Notes: generated by a model not told the origin, from the sequence alone. Shown: positions 44,278 to 55,173, counted from the first letter of the stretch. The stretch: DNA of 64,000 bases from Larsenimonas suaedae (GCF_023712105.1 NZ_JAMLJI010000002.1:124001-188000), one strand, 5' to 3'. Translations and numbers: made by a program.

Positions 44278-45855
44278 TCAGTGCTCGCGCGAGCCATCCA
44301 CCAGGCGACGCACACCCAGCGGGTTACTTTCCTTGAGCGCGTCCGGCAGCAGTGCATCCGGCAGGCTCTGATAGCAGACCGGGCGCAGGAAGCGATGAAT
44401 CGCCGCCGTGCCGACCGAGGTCGTGCGGGTGTCAGACGTTGCCGGGAACGGCCCGCCGTGCACCATGGCGTCACAGACTTCCACACCGGTCGGCCAGCCG
44501 TTGACCAGAATACGGCCCGCCTTGCGCTCGAGCGTCGGCAGAAGCGCCTTGACGTCGGCGTGGTCGTTGTCGCTCATCTGAAGGGTCGCGGTGAGCTGAC
44601 CTTCCAGATGCTCGGCCACCTGTTTGACCTCGTCGAGCGAGTCGCACTCGATGATCAGCGACGTCGAACCGAACACTTCCTGAGACAGCGCTTCATCGTT
44701 GATGAAGTGCTGCGCACTCGTCGCAAATAGCCCCGCCTGACAGGCGTTTTCACCCTCGCCCGCGGGTCCCTGACCGAGCCGTTCGGCGGTGCTGGAGGCG
44801 TCCAGTGCCTTGACCGCCTCGACGTAGGCGTCATGAATGCCCGGCGTCAGCATGGTGTTGGCGGCGGCGTTATCAAGCGCGGCCACGGCCGAGCGCTTGA
44901 AGGTCTCGAGCGCTTCGCCCTTGACCGCCACCACCAGCCCCGGATTGGTGCAGAACTGACCGGCGTTCATGTTCAGTGAGCCAATGAACGCCTCACCGAG
45001 CGCCTGCGCCTCGCGTTCGAGCTTGTCGGCCATCAGGAACACTGGATTGATGCTGCTCATCTCGGCGTAGAACGGGATCGGCTCGGCGCGCTCCTGCGCG
45101 GCCTTCCAAAGCGCCAGGCCGCCCTGACGAGAACCGGTAAAGCCGGCTGCCTTGATGCGGGAATCCGTCACCAGGGCGGTGCCGATGTCGCGGCCGGAGC
45201 CGTAGAGCAGTGAGAACACGCCTTCCGGCAGGTTGCACTTGGCCACCGCGCTCTGAATCGCACGGCCGACCAGCTCGGACACGCCCGGATGTGCGCCGTG
45301 GGCCTTCACGATCACCGGGCAGCCCGCCGCCAGCGCAGAGGCCGTGTCACCACCGGCCACCGAGAACGCCAGCGGGAAGTTGCTGGCACCGAACACGGCG
45401 ACCGGGCCGAGCGCGATGTGGCGCTGACGCAGATCGGCCCGCGGCATCGGTGCCCGGTCGGGCTTGGCCGGGTCGACGCGCACATCGAGCCACTCGCCGT
45501 CGCGCACTACGCGGGCAAACAGGCGAAGCTGGTTGCAGGTACGTCCGCGCTCACCGTTCAACCGCGCTTCCGGCAGGCCGGTTTCCTGAACGCCGCGCTC
45601 GGTGATCTGATCGCCGACCGCCTCGATTTCATCGGCGACGGTTTCAAGAAAGCGCGCCCGGTCTTCAAGCGAGGTTTCGCGGAACGTATCGAATGCGGCC
45701 CAGGCCAGCTCACAGGCGCGATCGACCTCGGCCCGTGTTCCGCCGGGATAGCCAGGCTCGAGCGACTCGCCCGTGGCCGGGTTGATGGCCTTCACCGTCT
45801 TTTGGCTGCCTTTGACCGCCGTCTGGCCGATGAGTAGTTCCCCAGTCAGTTGCAT
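44278..45855 (-). CDS. 2-oxoglutarate semialdehyde dehydrogenase
   Basis: 525 residues, the length of the alpha-ketoglutaric semialdehyde dehydrogenase branch of aldehyde dehydrogenases. Catalytic Cys302 lies in AGQFCTNPG and Glu265 in YAEMSSINP, with the Rossmann motif [11 protein letters not shown]. It oxidises the KdgD product to 2-oxoglutarate, the last step of glucarate and galactarate breakdown. GGAGG precedes ATG 45855. It follows gudD and kdgD in one operon, separated from gudD by a pair of tandem hairpins. Confidence 0.92.
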   Translation of the reverse strand: MQLTGELLIGQTAVKGSQKTVKAINPATGESLEPGYPGGTRAEVDRACELAWAAFDTFRETSLEDRARFLETVADEIEAVGDQITERGVQETGLPEARLNGERGRTCNQLRLFARVVRDGEWLDVRVDPAKPDRAPMPRADLRQRHIALGPVAVFGASNFPLAFSVAGGDTASALAAGCPVIVKAHGAHPGVSELVGRAIQSAVAKCNLPEGVFSLLYGSGRDIGTALVTDSRIKAAGFTGSRQGGLALWKAAQERAEPIPFYAEMSSINPVFLMADKLEREAQALGEAFIGSLNMNAGQFCTNPGLVVAVKGEALETFKRSAVAALDNAAANTMLTPGIHDAYVEAVKALDASSTAERLGQGPAGEGENACQAGLFATSAQHFINDEALSQEVFGSTSLIIECDSLDEVKQVAEHLEGQLTATLQMSDNDHADVKALLPTLERKAGRILVNGWPTGVEVCDAMVHGGPFPATSDTRTTSVGTAAIHRFLRPVCYQSLPDALLPDALKESNPLGVRRLVDGSREH

Positions 45856-45868
45856 ACTGCCTCCGCTA

Positions 45869-45920
45869 GTGTGCATGGATCTTTTCCATGAAAGGTGTGC
45901 ATGGACGTCTCTCCATGAAG
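45869..45920. repeat. Tandem 26-bp hairpin repeats between gudD and the aldehyde dehydrogenase
   Basis: Two adjacent copies both start GTGTGCATGGA and end TCCATGAA(A)G; each folds as CATGGA/TCCATG with a 5-6-base loop. They fill the 67-bp intergenic gap and may tune expression or mRNA processing in the operon. Confidence 0.7.
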
Positions 45921-45922
45921 TC

Positions 45923-47254
45923 TCAATCCCGAACAAGCGTCGGACGCTTGGGATCGAACTGCCAGCCATCAATCAGATATTGCATGGCCATGGCGTCATC
46001 GCGCTGGCGAACCTCCAGCGACTGATAAAGTCGGTTCGCAGCCTCGAGCTGCGCCTTGTCGATCGTGATGCCAAGCCCGGGGGTCTTGGGCACCGAGATC
46101 CTGCCGTCCCTGATCTGGAACGGCTCGGTGGTCAGACGCTGACCGTCCTGCCAGATCCAGTGGGTGTCGATCGCGGTGATCTCGCCCGGGCACGCCGCCG
46201 CCACGTGGGTCATCATCGCAAGCGAGATGTCGAAGTGGTTATTGGAGTGCGAGCCCCAGGTCATGCCCCATTCGTTACAGAGTTCACCGACCATGACGGC
46301 ACCCTGCATGGTCCAGAAATGGCAGTCGGCCAGCGGAATGTCGACCGAATTGAGGGCGACCGCGAACTGGAGCTGCTTGAAGTCGGTCGCGATCATGTTG
46401 GTGGCGGTGGGCAGCCCCGTACGGCGCTTGAACTCCGCCATGGTCTCCCGGCCGGAATACCCGCCTTCCTGGCCGCAGGGGTCTTCGGCGTAGCTCAGCA
46501 TGTGCCGGATCGGCGTCAGGGCCTTCACGGCCTGATCGAGCGTCCAGGCGCCGTTGGGATCAAGCGTGAGCCGCGCATCGGGAAACGCCTCGTAAAGCGC
46601 GCGAATGCAATCGGCCTCGGCCTCAGGGCTCAGTACGCCGCCCTTGAGCTTGAAGTCCTTGAAGCCGTACCGGGCGTGCGCCGCTTTCGCAAGCCGCACC
46701 ACCGCCTCCGGCGTCAGCGCTTCCTGACAGCGCACCACCTCCCAGTCGTCGCGCGGTGACTCGGGCGGCTTCGGATACGGCAGATCCGTCTTGTCCGGGT
46801 CGCCCAGAAGGAACAGATACCCAAGCGCCTCGACTTCGTCGCGCTGGCGGCCGAGCCGGCCGAGCAGATCCGCCACCGGCAGCTCGACGTGCTGGCCGTA
46901 GAGATCGAACAGCGCCGATTCAATGGCGGTAAGCACATGCACCGCCACCCGCAGATCGAACGTCTGCTGGCCACGTTCTTCCGGGCCGTTGCCTTCGAGG
47001 CGGGCCTTGCACTGCGTCAGCACCTGACGGAAATCGCGCAGGCTCTGGCCCTCGATCAGGTCTCGGCACTGCTCGAGCCCGGCTAGAATGCCCTCGCTTG
47101 ACGGAATCTCGCCCACGCCGGTGTTGCCGGCGCTGTCCTCGATCATCAGCACGCAGCGAATGAACCAGGGGGCGTGACCGCCGCTCAGGTTCAAAAGAAA
47201 GCTGTCGTAGCCGGCCACGGGCGTGATGGTTATACGTTTCAGAGTCGGGAACAT
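45923..47254 (-). CDS. gudD: Glucarate dehydratase (copy 1)
   Basis: 443 residues of the enolase superfamily. Catalytic residues line up, three positions early, with those of E. coli GudD: Lys202/Lys204 in FKLKGG, Asp232 and Asn234 in DPNGAW, Glu257, Asn286, Asp310 and His336 in GSHSNNHFD. It dehydrates D-glucarate to 5-dehydro-4-deoxyglucarate. Sits between kdgD and the aldehyde dehydrogenase, 23 bp after kdgD. The second copy at 60638 is more like E. coli in numbering. Confidence 0.94.
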   Translation of the reverse strand: MFPTLKRITITPVAGYDSFLLNLSGGHAPWFIRCVLMIEDSAGNTGVGEIPSSEGILAGLEQCRDLIEGQSLRDFRQVLTQCKARLEGNGPEERGQQTFDLRVAVHVLTAIESALFDLYGQHVELPVADLLGRLGRQRDEVEALGYLFLLGDPDKTDLPYPKPPESPRDDWEVVRCQEALTPEAVVRLAKAAHARYGFKDFKLKGGVLSPEAEADCIRALYEAFPDARLTLDPNGAWTLDQAVKALTPIRHMLSYAEDPCGQEGGYSGRETMAEFKRRTGLPTATNMIATDFKQLQFAVALNSVDIPLADCHFWTMQGAVMVGELCNEWGMTWGSHSNNHFDISLAMMTHVAAACPGEITAIDTHWIWQDGQRLTTEPFQIRDGRISVPKTPGLGITIDKAQLEAANRLYQSLEVRQRDDAMAMQYLIDGWQFDPKRPTLVRD

Positions 47255-47277
47255 GACACTACCTATTTATTGAAAAG

Positions 47278-48189
47278 TCAGCGGCTGGCCTTGATAAGTT
47301 CGGAAAGCTCGGCTTTCTCGGCCTCGGTCGGCATGGTCAGAGGCGCACGCACGTCGCCTGCAGGACGACCGATCAAATCTGCACCGGCCTTGATCAGGCT
47401 GACGGCGTACCCTTTCTTGCGGTCGCGCAAACGGCAAAACGGGATGAAGAAGTCCTGAATGATTCGGGTAACGGCCGCCTGATCGCCCTGCCTCAAGGCC
47501 TTGTAGAACGCCATGGTCATTTCCGGCATGAAGTTGAACACCGCCGAGGAATACGTGTTTACGCCAATCGAAAGATAGGCTTCGGCGAAAATTTCTGCCG
47601 TCGGCACGCCACCGATATAAACCAGACGGTCTCCAACGGTCTTGATGGTGTCGTTCAACGCCGCGATGTTACCGACCCCATCCTTGAGCCCGATCAGATT
47701 CGGACAGGCGCCGGCCAGAGACTTGACGCTCTCCGCATCCAGCACACCGTTGGCGCGGTTGTAGTAGATCACCTGCAGCGAAGTACTGTTGATGACGGCT
47801 TCGGCGTACTTGATCACGCCATCCGCCGGGCATTCGGTCAGGTAGGGCGGCATCAGGAGAATGCCATCCACCCCGGCCTCTTCGGCCATGCGGCAGTAGG
47901 CCTGGGCATCGGGAATGCTTTTCCCGGCACTGGCGATAACAGGAATACGCCCGGCAACGACGTCCACCGCGGCCTTGCATATCTGTGCGTACTCATCCAT
48001 CGACAGGGAGAAGAATTCGCCGGTACCTCCTGCCACGAAAATACTCGAGACGCCCTGGTCGACAAACCATTCGATTCGGTCACGGTAGCTATCGACATCG
48101 AACCGACCTTCAGGCGTCAGATCGGTGATCGGAAACGACAGCAGGCCATCACTCAGGGCTTGGCGAATCTGGTCAACAGTGTGTGTCAT
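47278..48189 (-). CDS. kdgD: 5-dehydro-4-deoxyglucarate dehydratase (copy 1)
   Basis: 303 residues of the DHDPS/NAL lyase family. Schiff-base Lys169 is in LIGLKDGVG and the catalytic tyrosine in VIYYNRANG; the family loop FVAGGTGEFFSL is present. Removes water and CO2 from 5-dehydro-4-deoxyglucarate to give 2-oxoglutarate semialdehyde. ATG 48189 has AAGGA at correct spacing; the TTG just upstream does not. First gene of the kdgD-gudD-dehydrogenase operon, preceded by regulon site B. Confidence 0.94.
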   Translation of the reverse strand: MTHTVDQIRQALSDGLLSFPITDLTPEGRFDVDSYRDRIEWFVDQGVSSIFVAGGTGEFFSLSMDEYAQICKAAVDVVAGRIPVIASAGKSIPDAQAYCRMAEEAGVDGILLMPPYLTECPADGVIKYAEAVINSTSLQVIYYNRANGVLDAESVKSLAGACPNLIGLKDGVGNIAALNDTIKTVGDRLVYIGGVPTAEIFAEAYLSIGVNTYSSAVFNFMPEMTMAFYKALRQGDQAAVTRIIQDFFIPFCRLRDRKKGYAVSLIKAGADLIGRPAGDVRAPLTMPTEAEKAELSELIKASR

Positions 48190-48245
48190 CAAGATATTCC
48201 TTGTAATCGCGTTGCCGGGCTACTTGTTCAAGCCCCTTAAAGGTA

Positions 48246-48256
48246 ATACATCATAC
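48246..48256 (-). promoter_or_regulatory. Regulon site B upstream of kdgD (copy 1)
   Basis: Core ATACATCATAC inside GTAATACATCATACAA, identical to site A over 16 bases, 57 bp before the start. Confidence 0.7.
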
Positions 48257-48309
48257 AAACTACATGTGTGATCGACTACACAAAAAAAGTCTAATGCGTC
48301 AGAGAATCA

Positions 48310-49389
48310 TCAATTCAGTGCGCTGCGGGTATTCACATAAAGTGCGTAGACGGAGTGGCTGCCGGCCATGAACACTCGGTTGCCCTCACGGCCACCAAAG
48401 CACAGGTTCGCGCACCGCTCCGGTAGCCTGATATGCCCGATCGCCTTGCCCTCGGGGTTGAAGACCATGACGCCATCGAGGTCTTCGGGACGGCCCCTGG
48501 GGTCACCGGAGCTGCCCCAGCCACACCAAAGATTGCCATCCTCGTCACACTTGATGCCGTCCAGTGCGCCATACCCCTCCGCCTTGATGTGCTGGCGTCT
48601 GGCACCGAGCGTTCCGTCGTCGTTCACCGAATAGGCCCACACCAGCCGGTTCGGCTTGGCCCGCCCCTCGACCAGGTACAGGGTGGTTTCATCCGGTGAG
48701 AAACAAAGCCCATTGGGGCCTGCGACATCCTTGATGACCTGGCGCACTTCGCCACTCTCACCATCGATGCGATACACCCCATGAGGCAGCTCGGTATCGA
48801 TTCGGTGGCCTTCGTAGTCATTGCCTGTCTGAAACGGCGGGTCGGTAAACCAGATGGAGCCGTCGCTTCGCACCACGACATCGTTGGGCGAGTTGAACCG
48901 CTTGCCCTGATACTGATCTGCAAGCACCGTTATCTTGCCGTTGTGCTCGGTCCGCGTGACACGCCGGCCCAGACCGTCAGTGGTAGACCCCTCGCAGACA
49001 ATCAAGCGCCCCTGAAGGTCGCGGCACATGCCATTGGAAAAGTTGGACGGCTGACGATAGGGCGAAAACGCACCGGTGATTTCATCCCACCGCATGATGC
49101 GGTTATTGGGGATATCGCTGACCAGCAGATAGCGCCCGTCGGCGACCCAGACAGGCCCCTCGGCCCAGCGCATTCCCGTTGCCAGTTTTTCAACACTTGC
49201 GTTGAATAGCCGGTATTTCAAGAATGAGTCGTCCAGCACCTCGACGGCGGCATCGGGGTAGCGAAGGCCAAGAGGCTCCGCGCTGGCCCGCCCGAGATAA
49301 CTCATGGTTACGGCACCTGCAGAAAGCGCCATGGCCTGTTTCACGAACCCGCGCCTGGTTGCACCGTCTTTACTGCTTGATTGATCCAT
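48310..49389 (-). CDS. Tat-exported SMP-30/gluconolactonase family lactonase
   Basis: 359 residues with a twin-arginine signal (ATRRGFVKQAMALSAGAV) followed by a six-bladed propeller. Metal-ligand segments of the SMP-30 family are visible: WAEGPVWVADGRYLLVSD, FNSPNDVVVRSDGSIWFTD and GPNGLCFSPDETTLYL. It should open a sugar lactone such as glucaro- or aldonolactone in the periplasm, feeding the uptake systems nearby. AGGAGG precedes ATG 49389. It lies 93 bp after garD on the same strand. Confidence 0.9.
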   Translation of the reverse strand: MDQSSSKDGATRRGFVKQAMALSAGAVTMSYLGRASAEPLGLRYPDAAVEVLDDSFLKYRLFNASVEKLATGMRWAEGPVWVADGRYLLVSDIPNNRIMRWDEITGAFSPYRQPSNFSNGMCRDLQGRLIVCEGSTTDGLGRRVTRTEHNGKITVLADQYQGKRFNSPNDVVVRSDGSIWFTDPPFQTGNDYEGHRIDTELPHGVYRIDGESGEVRQVIKDVAGPNGLCFSPDETTLYLVEGRAKPNRLVWAYSVNDDGTLGARRQHIKAEGYGALDGIKCDEDGNLWCGWGSSGDPRGRPEDLDGVMVFNPEGKAIGHIRLPERCANLCFGGREGNRVFMAGSHSVYALYVNTRSALN

Positions 49390-49416
49390 GGAACCTCCTG
49401 TTCATCATCAGTATGT

Positions 49417-49475
49417 CGGCACGACATTTGCCCACCGACACGACATCCGCCCACCGACAGGCACACGCTGCCCAC
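49417..49475. repeat. Tandem ~19-bp repeat between garD and the lactonase gene
   Basis: Units CGGCACGACATTTGCCCAC (49417-49435) and CGACACGACATCCGCCCAC (49436-49454), then a third, degenerate one ending GCCCAC. It fills most of the intergenic gap. Confidence 0.7.
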
Positions 49476-49482
49476 CCTCGCC

Positions 49483-51051
49483 TCAGGTTACCGGCGCCGG
49501 ATTGAACAACACCAAATCGTTGTAGAGCCCCAGTTTTTCTGCCGCAACGGTGGTCCGGCCGCTGGCCACCTCCAAAATCAAGTCAAAAAGTGCCCGGCCT
49601 GTCTCTTCGATGGTGGCCTCGCCGGTCGCGATTCGGCCGGCATCGAGATCGATCAGATCATGCCAGCGCTGGCTGAGCGTGGTATTGCTGGAGACCTTGA
49701 TGACCGGCGTCATGGCCAGGTTGTAGGGTGTGCCTCGACCGGTGGTAAACACCTGAAGGTTCATGCCGGCTGCGGCTTGCAGGGTGCCACAGATAAAGTC
49801 GCTGGCAGGCGTGGCTGCAAACGTGAGCCCGCGCGTTCTAAGCCGCTCACCGGGGCCGATTACATCAACGATCGGGGAATTTCCGGACTTGATGACCGAG
49901 CCAAGGGCCTTTTCAACCACATTGCTGAGCCCCCCTTTCTTGTTGCCCGGAGAGGGGTTGGCGCTGCGGTCGGCATGCCCAAGCGTCAAATAGTCGTCGT
50001 ACCAGGCCATTTGATCGATCAGCATCTGCGCCACCTCTGGTGAGACCGCACGCGGCGTCAGCAGGTGGATCGCGTCGCGGACCTCGGTCACCTCTGAAAA
50101 CATGACGCTTGCACCGGCACGCACGAGAAGATCCGTTGCATGCCCCACCGCCGGGTTGGCCGTTACGCCGGAAAAGGCGTCGCTCCCCCCGCACTGCATT
50201 CCAACCACCAGATCAGAGACCGGGCAGGTTTCACGCTGGCGCTGGTCAAGTCGTTGCAGATGGCGCTCAGCGACACGCATGATGCCGTCGATCATCTCGC
50301 TGAAACCGGAAAAGGACTCATCCTGGAGGCTGACCGTGCTGGCGCTGGTTTCAGCCTCATCGGAATGATTGAACAGTTTTACCGGCTGATCCTCGACCAG
50401 GGTCGAAGGCTGAAGCTTTTCACACCCAAGCCCCAAAACCATGATTTCACAGCCAAAATTCGGGTTTCGCGCAAGGTTTGTCAGGGTTCGAATGGGAATG
50501 ATGGCCGCAGGCGCGCCGATGGCGACGCCACACCCATAGCTGTGATTGAGCCCGACCACGTCATCGACGTTTGGAAACCGGGGCAAAAGCTCTTTCTTGA
50601 TCCTCTCGACGACGTGCTCGAGGGTGCCCGCAACGCATTGAACGCTGGTCGTGATCCCAAGCACGTTCTTGGTACCCACCGAGCCATCGACGTTGCGATA
50701 GCCTTCGAAGGTATACCCCTCAAGAGGCTCGAGCGCAGGGCTTGGCCGTGAGGCCATCGGAAGGTTATCAAGCGCCGGGGGGGTGGGCAGCTGCACGTTC
50801 GATTCGTTGACGTGCTCGCCCCTGGCAATATCCGATACCGCCGTCCCGATGACCTCGCCATAGCGAATGATGTTCTTGCCCTGCGCGATATCGCTCAGGG
50901 CAACCTTGTGCCCCTGAGGCACATCCACGACCAGCTCAAGCCCATCCGGCAACCGGGTTCCCGCACGAAGCCCCCCTGAGGTCACGACAATGGCCACGTT
51001 ATCGCTTGGGTGAATGCAAATGATGCGAGGCTGTTCCAGCGCATTGGTCAT
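49483..51051 (-). CDS. garD: Galactarate dehydratase
   Basis: 522 residues, essentially the length of E. coli GarD (523). N-terminal SAF domain (about 12-85; [12 protein letters not shown]) and C-terminal D-galactarate dehydratase domain with [30 protein letters not shown] and [19 protein letters not shown], whose cysteines bind the metal. It dehydrates galactarate to 5-dehydro-4-deoxyglucarate. ATG 51051 overlaps the TctA stop as ATGA, so transporter and enzyme are coupled. Confidence 0.95.
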   Translation of the reverse strand: MTNALEQPRIICIHPSDNVAIVVTSGGLRAGTRLPDGLELVVDVPQGHKVALSDIAQGKNIIRYGEVIGTAVSDIARGEHVNESNVQLPTPPALDNLPMASRPSPALEPLEGYTFEGYRNVDGSVGTKNVLGITTSVQCVAGTLEHVVERIKKELLPRFPNVDDVVGLNHSYGCGVAIGAPAAIIPIRTLTNLARNPNFGCEIMVLGLGCEKLQPSTLVEDQPVKLFNHSDEAETSASTVSLQDESFSGFSEMIDGIMRVAERHLQRLDQRQRETCPVSDLVVGMQCGGSDAFSGVTANPAVGHATDLLVRAGASVMFSEVTEVRDAIHLLTPRAVSPEVAQMLIDQMAWYDDYLTLGHADRSANPSPGNKKGGLSNVVEKALGSVIKSGNSPIVDVIGPGERLRTRGLTFAATPASDFICGTLQAAAGMNLQVFTTGRGTPYNLAMTPVIKVSSNTTLSQRWHDLIDLDAGRIATGEATIEETGRALFDLILEVASGRTTVAAEKLGLYNDLVLFNPAPVT

Positions 51052-52556
51052 GATACGTTCCTCATGCCGCGTTTGCGGGATTTGAAGCCGATGAACGCTG
51101 ACAGGGCGATGGACGCTGCAATCAGTCCCCAAAGCACAACTGCGATCGGGCTTTTGGTGAAGAAGATCGAATACGTCCCGAAGGATTCGAGGGATTTGAC
51201 GAAGTAAACCTCGGCAGACCCACCCAGAATGAAGCCGATGATCAAAGGGGCGACCTCAAGGCCGATCTTCTGGATGATGTAGCCGATGATTCCAAAGATA
51301 AGCAGCGTCCACACATCGAACATGATGCCGTAATTGATCGCGTAGGCGCCGATGACGCACATCATTACGATGATGGGAAACAGAATGTACTTGGGAACCA
51401 GCACCACCTTGGCGATATGCTTGATGGCATAAAACATCAGAAAGAACATGACGAAGTTGGCAAAGACCAGCGCCGCCATCATGACGTACCAGGTGTCCTG
51501 ATTTTCAGGAATGAACAACGGGCCGACCTGAATGCCCTGCAGTGTAAAGGCACCGATCAAGACAGCGGTTGTCGAGTCTCCCGGAATACCAAGGGAGAGA
51601 AGCGGGATCAGGGCGCCCCCAGTCAGCGCATTATTGGACGACTCCGACGCAATGAGCCCCTGCGGCGCCCCCTTACCCATCTGACTGGAATCGCGAGACA
51701 GGTTCTTTTCCTGCGTATAGGCCAGTACGGAAGCCGCGCTGCCGCCTACCCCGGGCAACATGCCTACAAACGTTCCGATAAACGAAGACCGAACCAGGTT
51801 GGTTATGCCGCCCTTGAACACGGACAGCGAAAAACGCTTCTCCTTGCTCACTTCAACATTCGTGCCCTTGAGCCCTCCGCTGATGCCACGCTCGGCCTCG
51901 ATAAGCACGGTCGAAATTCCGAAGATGCCAATCAACACCGGCAACAGGGAAAAGCCTTCGAACAAGTAGGGTTCCATAACGTCGAACATGAGGCGGGTTT
52001 TTCCATTGCCGCCATCGGAAAGGCTATACGTGCCGATCAGGCTCAACCAGATACCGATTGCACCACTAAACAGCCCCACCAGCATATTGCTGGACATCGA
52101 CGCGATCACCGACAACGCCAGCAGGATGATCAGAAACTTTTCCACGTAGGAAAACTTGATCGAAAACTCCGCAAGCATTGGCGCAAACCAGAACAGCACG
52201 ACCGCACTTATCAGACCGCCCACCAGCGAGGCGACAATACAAATACGAAGCGCCCGCTCACCCTCGCCCCGCTGGGCCATGGGGTACCCATCAAACGTGG
52301 TCGTGATCGAGGACGGGGTGCCCGGAATATTCAACAAGACCGCCGGTACCATTCCGCCGGAAATCCCACCGACATAAAGGCCCAGCAAAAGCGCAAGCCC
52401 ATGTTCCAGACCGAGGGCATACGTGAGGGGAAGACAGACAGCGACCGCCATGGTGGCCGTCATGCCAGGGATGGCCCCGAATATAATGCCGACCAGTGCA
52501 CCCAGCGCTGTCAGTAAAAAGAAGGTGATATCAAGCGATGACAGAACATCCATCAT
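51048..52556 (-). CDS. Tripartite tricarboxylate transporter large permease TctA (set 2)
   Basis: 502 residues, twelve helices, with [37 protein letters not shown] and [17 protein letters not shown]. Placed between garD and TctB in one operon, so galactarate is the probable cargo by inference. GGAG lies seven bases before ATG 52556. Confidence 0.93.
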   Translation of the reverse strand: MMDVLSSLDITFFLLTALGALVGIIFGAIPGMTATMAVAVCLPLTYALGLEHGLALLLGLYVGGISGGMVPAVLLNIPGTPSSITTTFDGYPMAQRGEGERALRICIVASLVGGLISAVVLFWFAPMLAEFSIKFSYVEKFLIILLALSVIASMSSNMLVGLFSGAIGIWLSLIGTYSLSDGGNGKTRLMFDVMEPYLFEGFSLLPVLIGIFGISTVLIEAERGISGGLKGTNVEVSKEKRFSLSVFKGGITNLVRSSFIGTFVGMLPGVGGSAASVLAYTQEKNLSRDSSQMGKGAPQGLIASESSNNALTGGALIPLLSLGIPGDSTTAVLIGAFTLQGIQVGPLFIPENQDTWYVMMAALVFANFVMFFLMFYAIKHIAKVVLVPKYILFPIIVMMCVIGAYAINYGIMFDVWTLLIFGIIGYIIQKIGLEVAPLIIGFILGGSAEVYFVKSLESFGTYSIFFTKSPIAVVLWGLIAASIALSAFIGFKSRKRGMRNVS

Positions 52557-52568
52557 GAGAGCACTCCG

Positions 52569-53012
52569 CTAGGGCAAGGTGATGTAAAACAGCTTGGCAA
52601 AAACGACCCAAGCGAGGGCGGGCGCAAGTAAGGCATTGATACCTGCAACAATGATCTTTCGCTTTGTGCGCGTATGCATATAAAGCAGCGACATAAGAAA
52701 CAGAAAGCCAATTGAGGTAAACAGGAAGCCATAGCCCGTATAGGGGAAATAATCACCAACCACCGACATCAGATAAAAATACGCGACAAGTAATACCAGT
52801 GTGCCCACGAACCGAAAGCCATCCATCGATTCTCCGATAAAGGGCAACGCGCTCTCGCCTCGCTTCACCTTTTTAAGGAAGGGAACAACTCTAAAAACAA
52901 GCACCAGGACAAACAGGAGGCCTATCGTCCAATTGATGATATGGGGAAAAAACAAATGAGATGTTTGAAAATCAATCGAAACACTCAGTGGGCTTGTAGT
53001 CCCGGATTCCAT
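52569..53012 (-). CDS. Tripartite tricarboxylate transporter small permease TctB (set 2)
   Basis: 147 residues with four helices and short loops, standard for TctB. GGAG stands before ATG 53012. It follows TctC across an 80-bp gap holding a terminator-like hairpin, so less permease than binding protein would be made. Confidence 0.87.
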   Translation of the reverse strand: MESGTTSPLSVSIDFQTSHLFFPHIINWTIGLLFVLVLVFRVVPFLKKVKRGESALPFIGESMDGFRFVGTLVLLVAYFYLMSVVGDYFPYTGYGFLFTSIGFLFLMSLLYMHTRTKRKIIVAGINALLAPALAWVVFAKLFYITLP

Positions 53013-53052
53013 ATCGACTCCGTAAAGAACTCAAATAATCGGGAAGCGCAGA

Positions 53053-53085
53053 TAACACTAAAAAGCCGGCATACGCATATGCCGG
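53053..53085 (-). terminator. Attenuating hairpin between tctC and tctB (set 2)
   Basis: Arms GCCGGCATA and TATGCCGGC with a 4-base loop, followed on the minus strand by TTTTT. As it lies inside an operon it probably stops part of the transcripts, giving excess binding protein. Confidence 0.8.
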
Positions 53086-53092
53086 CCCAACG

Positions 53093-54145
53093 CTATTTAT
53101 TGATGCTTTCTATGATTGTTTCGTAGCGATCCGCCTTTTCCTTCAAGTGGGACTGAGCTTTTGACGAGGGTTTGAAATCGGGAATGAAAAACGACTTCTT
53201 CTGAACCTTCTGGATAGTGCCTTCGGCGTAGATTTCTTCCAGCGTGTCATCGATCTGCTTGATGATTGCGGGGTTCATTTTCTTGTTGTAAAGGAAAAAG
53301 AATTCCTTATCGAAGGCGAAGTTCTTATCCCCACCCATCGTCACCTTGACGTTGGGTTCTGCGTACTCAAGCAGAGTCGATCGATCCGTTTGCCCCAGAC
53401 CGTTTTCCGGCGCCTGCTGCAACGTTTCACTTGTGGCCGTAAGCCAGATAAAGCGCATGGCCTTCTGATCGCTTTCAGGCAGCCGCGTATACTGCTCATT
53501 GGCCTGCACTGATCCATTGATCAAATCCGCCTGACCATCGAACAGCAGCTGGTTCTTGTCAGACTGCGAGCCGGTATTTACCGCTACAAGATTGTCTTCC
53601 GCGCCCGGATGCTCGATGCGAATCGCGTTCTTGAGGGCGGTATACCCGATTTCAGACACCCCGCCCGGCTGAATGGCAACGCGAATGGTCTTGCCCTCTC
53701 CCGCCGCCTTGATGATGTCATCAAGCGATTGGTAGGGAGAGTCCTTGGGCACCAGGTAGGCGTTTCCGGGGTTTATGGCAATGGTTGGCCCCACGGTGTA
53801 GTTCGTGAACGGATCCTTATAGCCTTCCACCCCGTAAAGGTGACCCAGATAGGACTGGTCATGGAAAATCATCAACGTGTTGCCGCGAGGGTCACGGTCG
53901 AGAGCGCGATAGGCAGAACTGAAGCCGACAGCATCCACCTTCATATTCAAGTCCAGCTTCTTGGAAAGCGCATCGACTACGATACTGGCGTTTTGATACG
54001 TATCGCCGCCTGTGGAAGTCGATCCTATAACGACACGAACATTGCCTCTAAGCGGGCCATCGGCTGCCGCCGCAATGGGCGCAAACGCCAGGGATGCCAT
54101 AAAGGCAGAGCCGACCAGACCAAGCGTTAACTTCGACGTTTTCAT
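53093..54145 (-). CDS. Bug-like periplasmic binding protein TctC (set 2)
   Basis: 350 residues with a signal peptide ending AAAADG. The Bug/TctC fold is recognisable (VVIGSTSTGGDTYQNASIV, SLDDIIKAAGEGKTIRVAI, IEEIYAEG-type C-terminus), but it diverges clearly from sets 1 and 3, missing the PGGGGD phosphate-like loop in standard form. It is first of the tctCBA-garD genes, 59 bp after the second kdgD, so all are one long unit. GAGGTGA precedes ATG 54145. Confidence 0.88.
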   Translation of the reverse strand: MKTSKLTLGLVGSAFMASLAFAPIAAAADGPLRGNVRVVIGSTSTGGDTYQNASIVVDALSKKLDLNMKVDAVGFSSAYRALDRDPRGNTLMIFHDQSYLGHLYGVEGYKDPFTNYTVGPTIAINPGNAYLVPKDSPYQSLDDIIKAAGEGKTIRVAIQPGGVSEIGYTALKNAIRIEHPGAEDNLVAVNTGSQSDKNQLLFDGQADLINGSVQANEQYTRLPESDQKAMRFIWLTATSETLQQAPENGLGQTDRSTLLEYAEPNVKVTMGGDKNFAFDKEFFFLYNKKMNPAIIKQIDDTLEEIYAEGTIQKVQKKSFFIPDFKPSSKAQSHLKEKADRYETIIESINK

Positions 54146-54204
54146 GGAGTCACCTCAATTACTGTCATTGTGTGGGTGTCTATTTTTCAGTGCGCTCGCC
54201 CGCG

Positions 54205-55125
54205 TCAGGACGCGTTCTCGACACCGTCGATCAACTGCTTGAGCACCCGGGTTTCATCCTCGGAGGGCATGATCAGCGGGGAACGCACGTTGCCGCCCGG
54301 ATGACCGACCAGTGACGCCCCGGCCTTGACCAGGCTGACCGCGTAACCCGGGCAGGTGTCACGCAGCTGCACGAACGGGATGAAGAACTCGCGGGTCAGA
54401 CGCGCAACCGTCTCGGAATCGCCAGCGCGCAGCGCCTTGTAGAACGACACCGCCATCTCGGGCACGAAGTTGAACACCGCCGAGGAATAGGTGTTCACCC
54501 CGATGGAAAGATAGGCTTCTGCAAAGATTTCGGCAGTCGGCACGCCGCCGACGTAGACCAGACGATCACCGACGGTCTTGATGATCGTGTTGAGCGCCTG
54601 AATGTCGCCCTTGCCGTCCTTGAAGCCGATCAGATTCGGGCAGGCATCGGCCAGCGCCTTGACGGTTTCGGCGTTCATCAGGCCGTTGGCGCGGTTGTAA
54701 TAGATCACGTTGATGTCGGTCGAGTCGCACACTGACTTGGCGTACTCGAAAAGACCGGACTGCGGGCACTCGGTCAGATACGGCGGCATCAAAAGAATGC
54801 CATCGGCGCCCGCCTCTTCAGCGATGCGCGCGTACTGGCGGGCCAGATGCGCGTTCATGCCGGCGCTTGCGATGACCGGCACCTTGCCGTTGGTGGCCTC
54901 GACCGCAATCGTTACGATCTCCTTGAACTCATCAAGTGACAGGTTGAAGAACTCGCCGGTGCCGCCCGCCACGAACAGGGTGGAAATTTCATACTCGAGC
55001 AGCCATTCGATGCGCGCGCGGTAGGACGCCGCGTCGAAGTTGCCGTGTGCATCGAAGTCGGTGACAGGAAAAGAGAGCAGTCCGTCGCCAACCGCGTCGG
55101 TAACCGCCTGTCTGGAAAACGCCAT
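54205..55125 (-). CDS. kdgD: 5-dehydro-4-deoxyglucarate dehydratase (copy 2)
   Basis: 306 residues, highly similar to copy 1 over the whole length: FVAGGTGEFFNLSLDEF, PYLTECPQSG, VIYYNRANGLMNAE and Schiff-base lysine in LIGFKDGKG. Same reaction as copy 1. I start at MAFSRQAVTD (55125), preceded by GAGGCGAG; two upstream ATGs are weaker. It leads the kdgD-tctCBA-garD operon and carries regulon site C in its leader. Confidence 0.94.
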   Translation of the reverse strand: MAFSRQAVTDAVGDGLLSFPVTDFDAHGNFDAASYRARIEWLLEYEISTLFVAGGTGEFFNLSLDEFKEIVTIAVEATNGKVPVIASAGMNAHLARQYARIAEEAGADGILLMPPYLTECPQSGLFEYAKSVCDSTDINVIYYNRANGLMNAETVKALADACPNLIGFKDGKGDIQALNTIIKTVGDRLVYVGGVPTAEIFAEAYLSIGVNTYSSAVFNFVPEMAVSFYKALRAGDSETVARLTREFFIPFVQLRDTCPGYAVSLVKAGASLVGHPGGNVRSPLIMPSEDETRVLKQLIDGVENAS

Positions 55126-55173
55126 GGCTCGCCTCATTGGATAATTCATGGAACATGCGATGTTGATGAAAGT

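Noticed and set aside
51417-52517. A 366-codon plus-strand frame opposite TctA set 2
   Set aside because: Antisense shadow with no recognisable domain.
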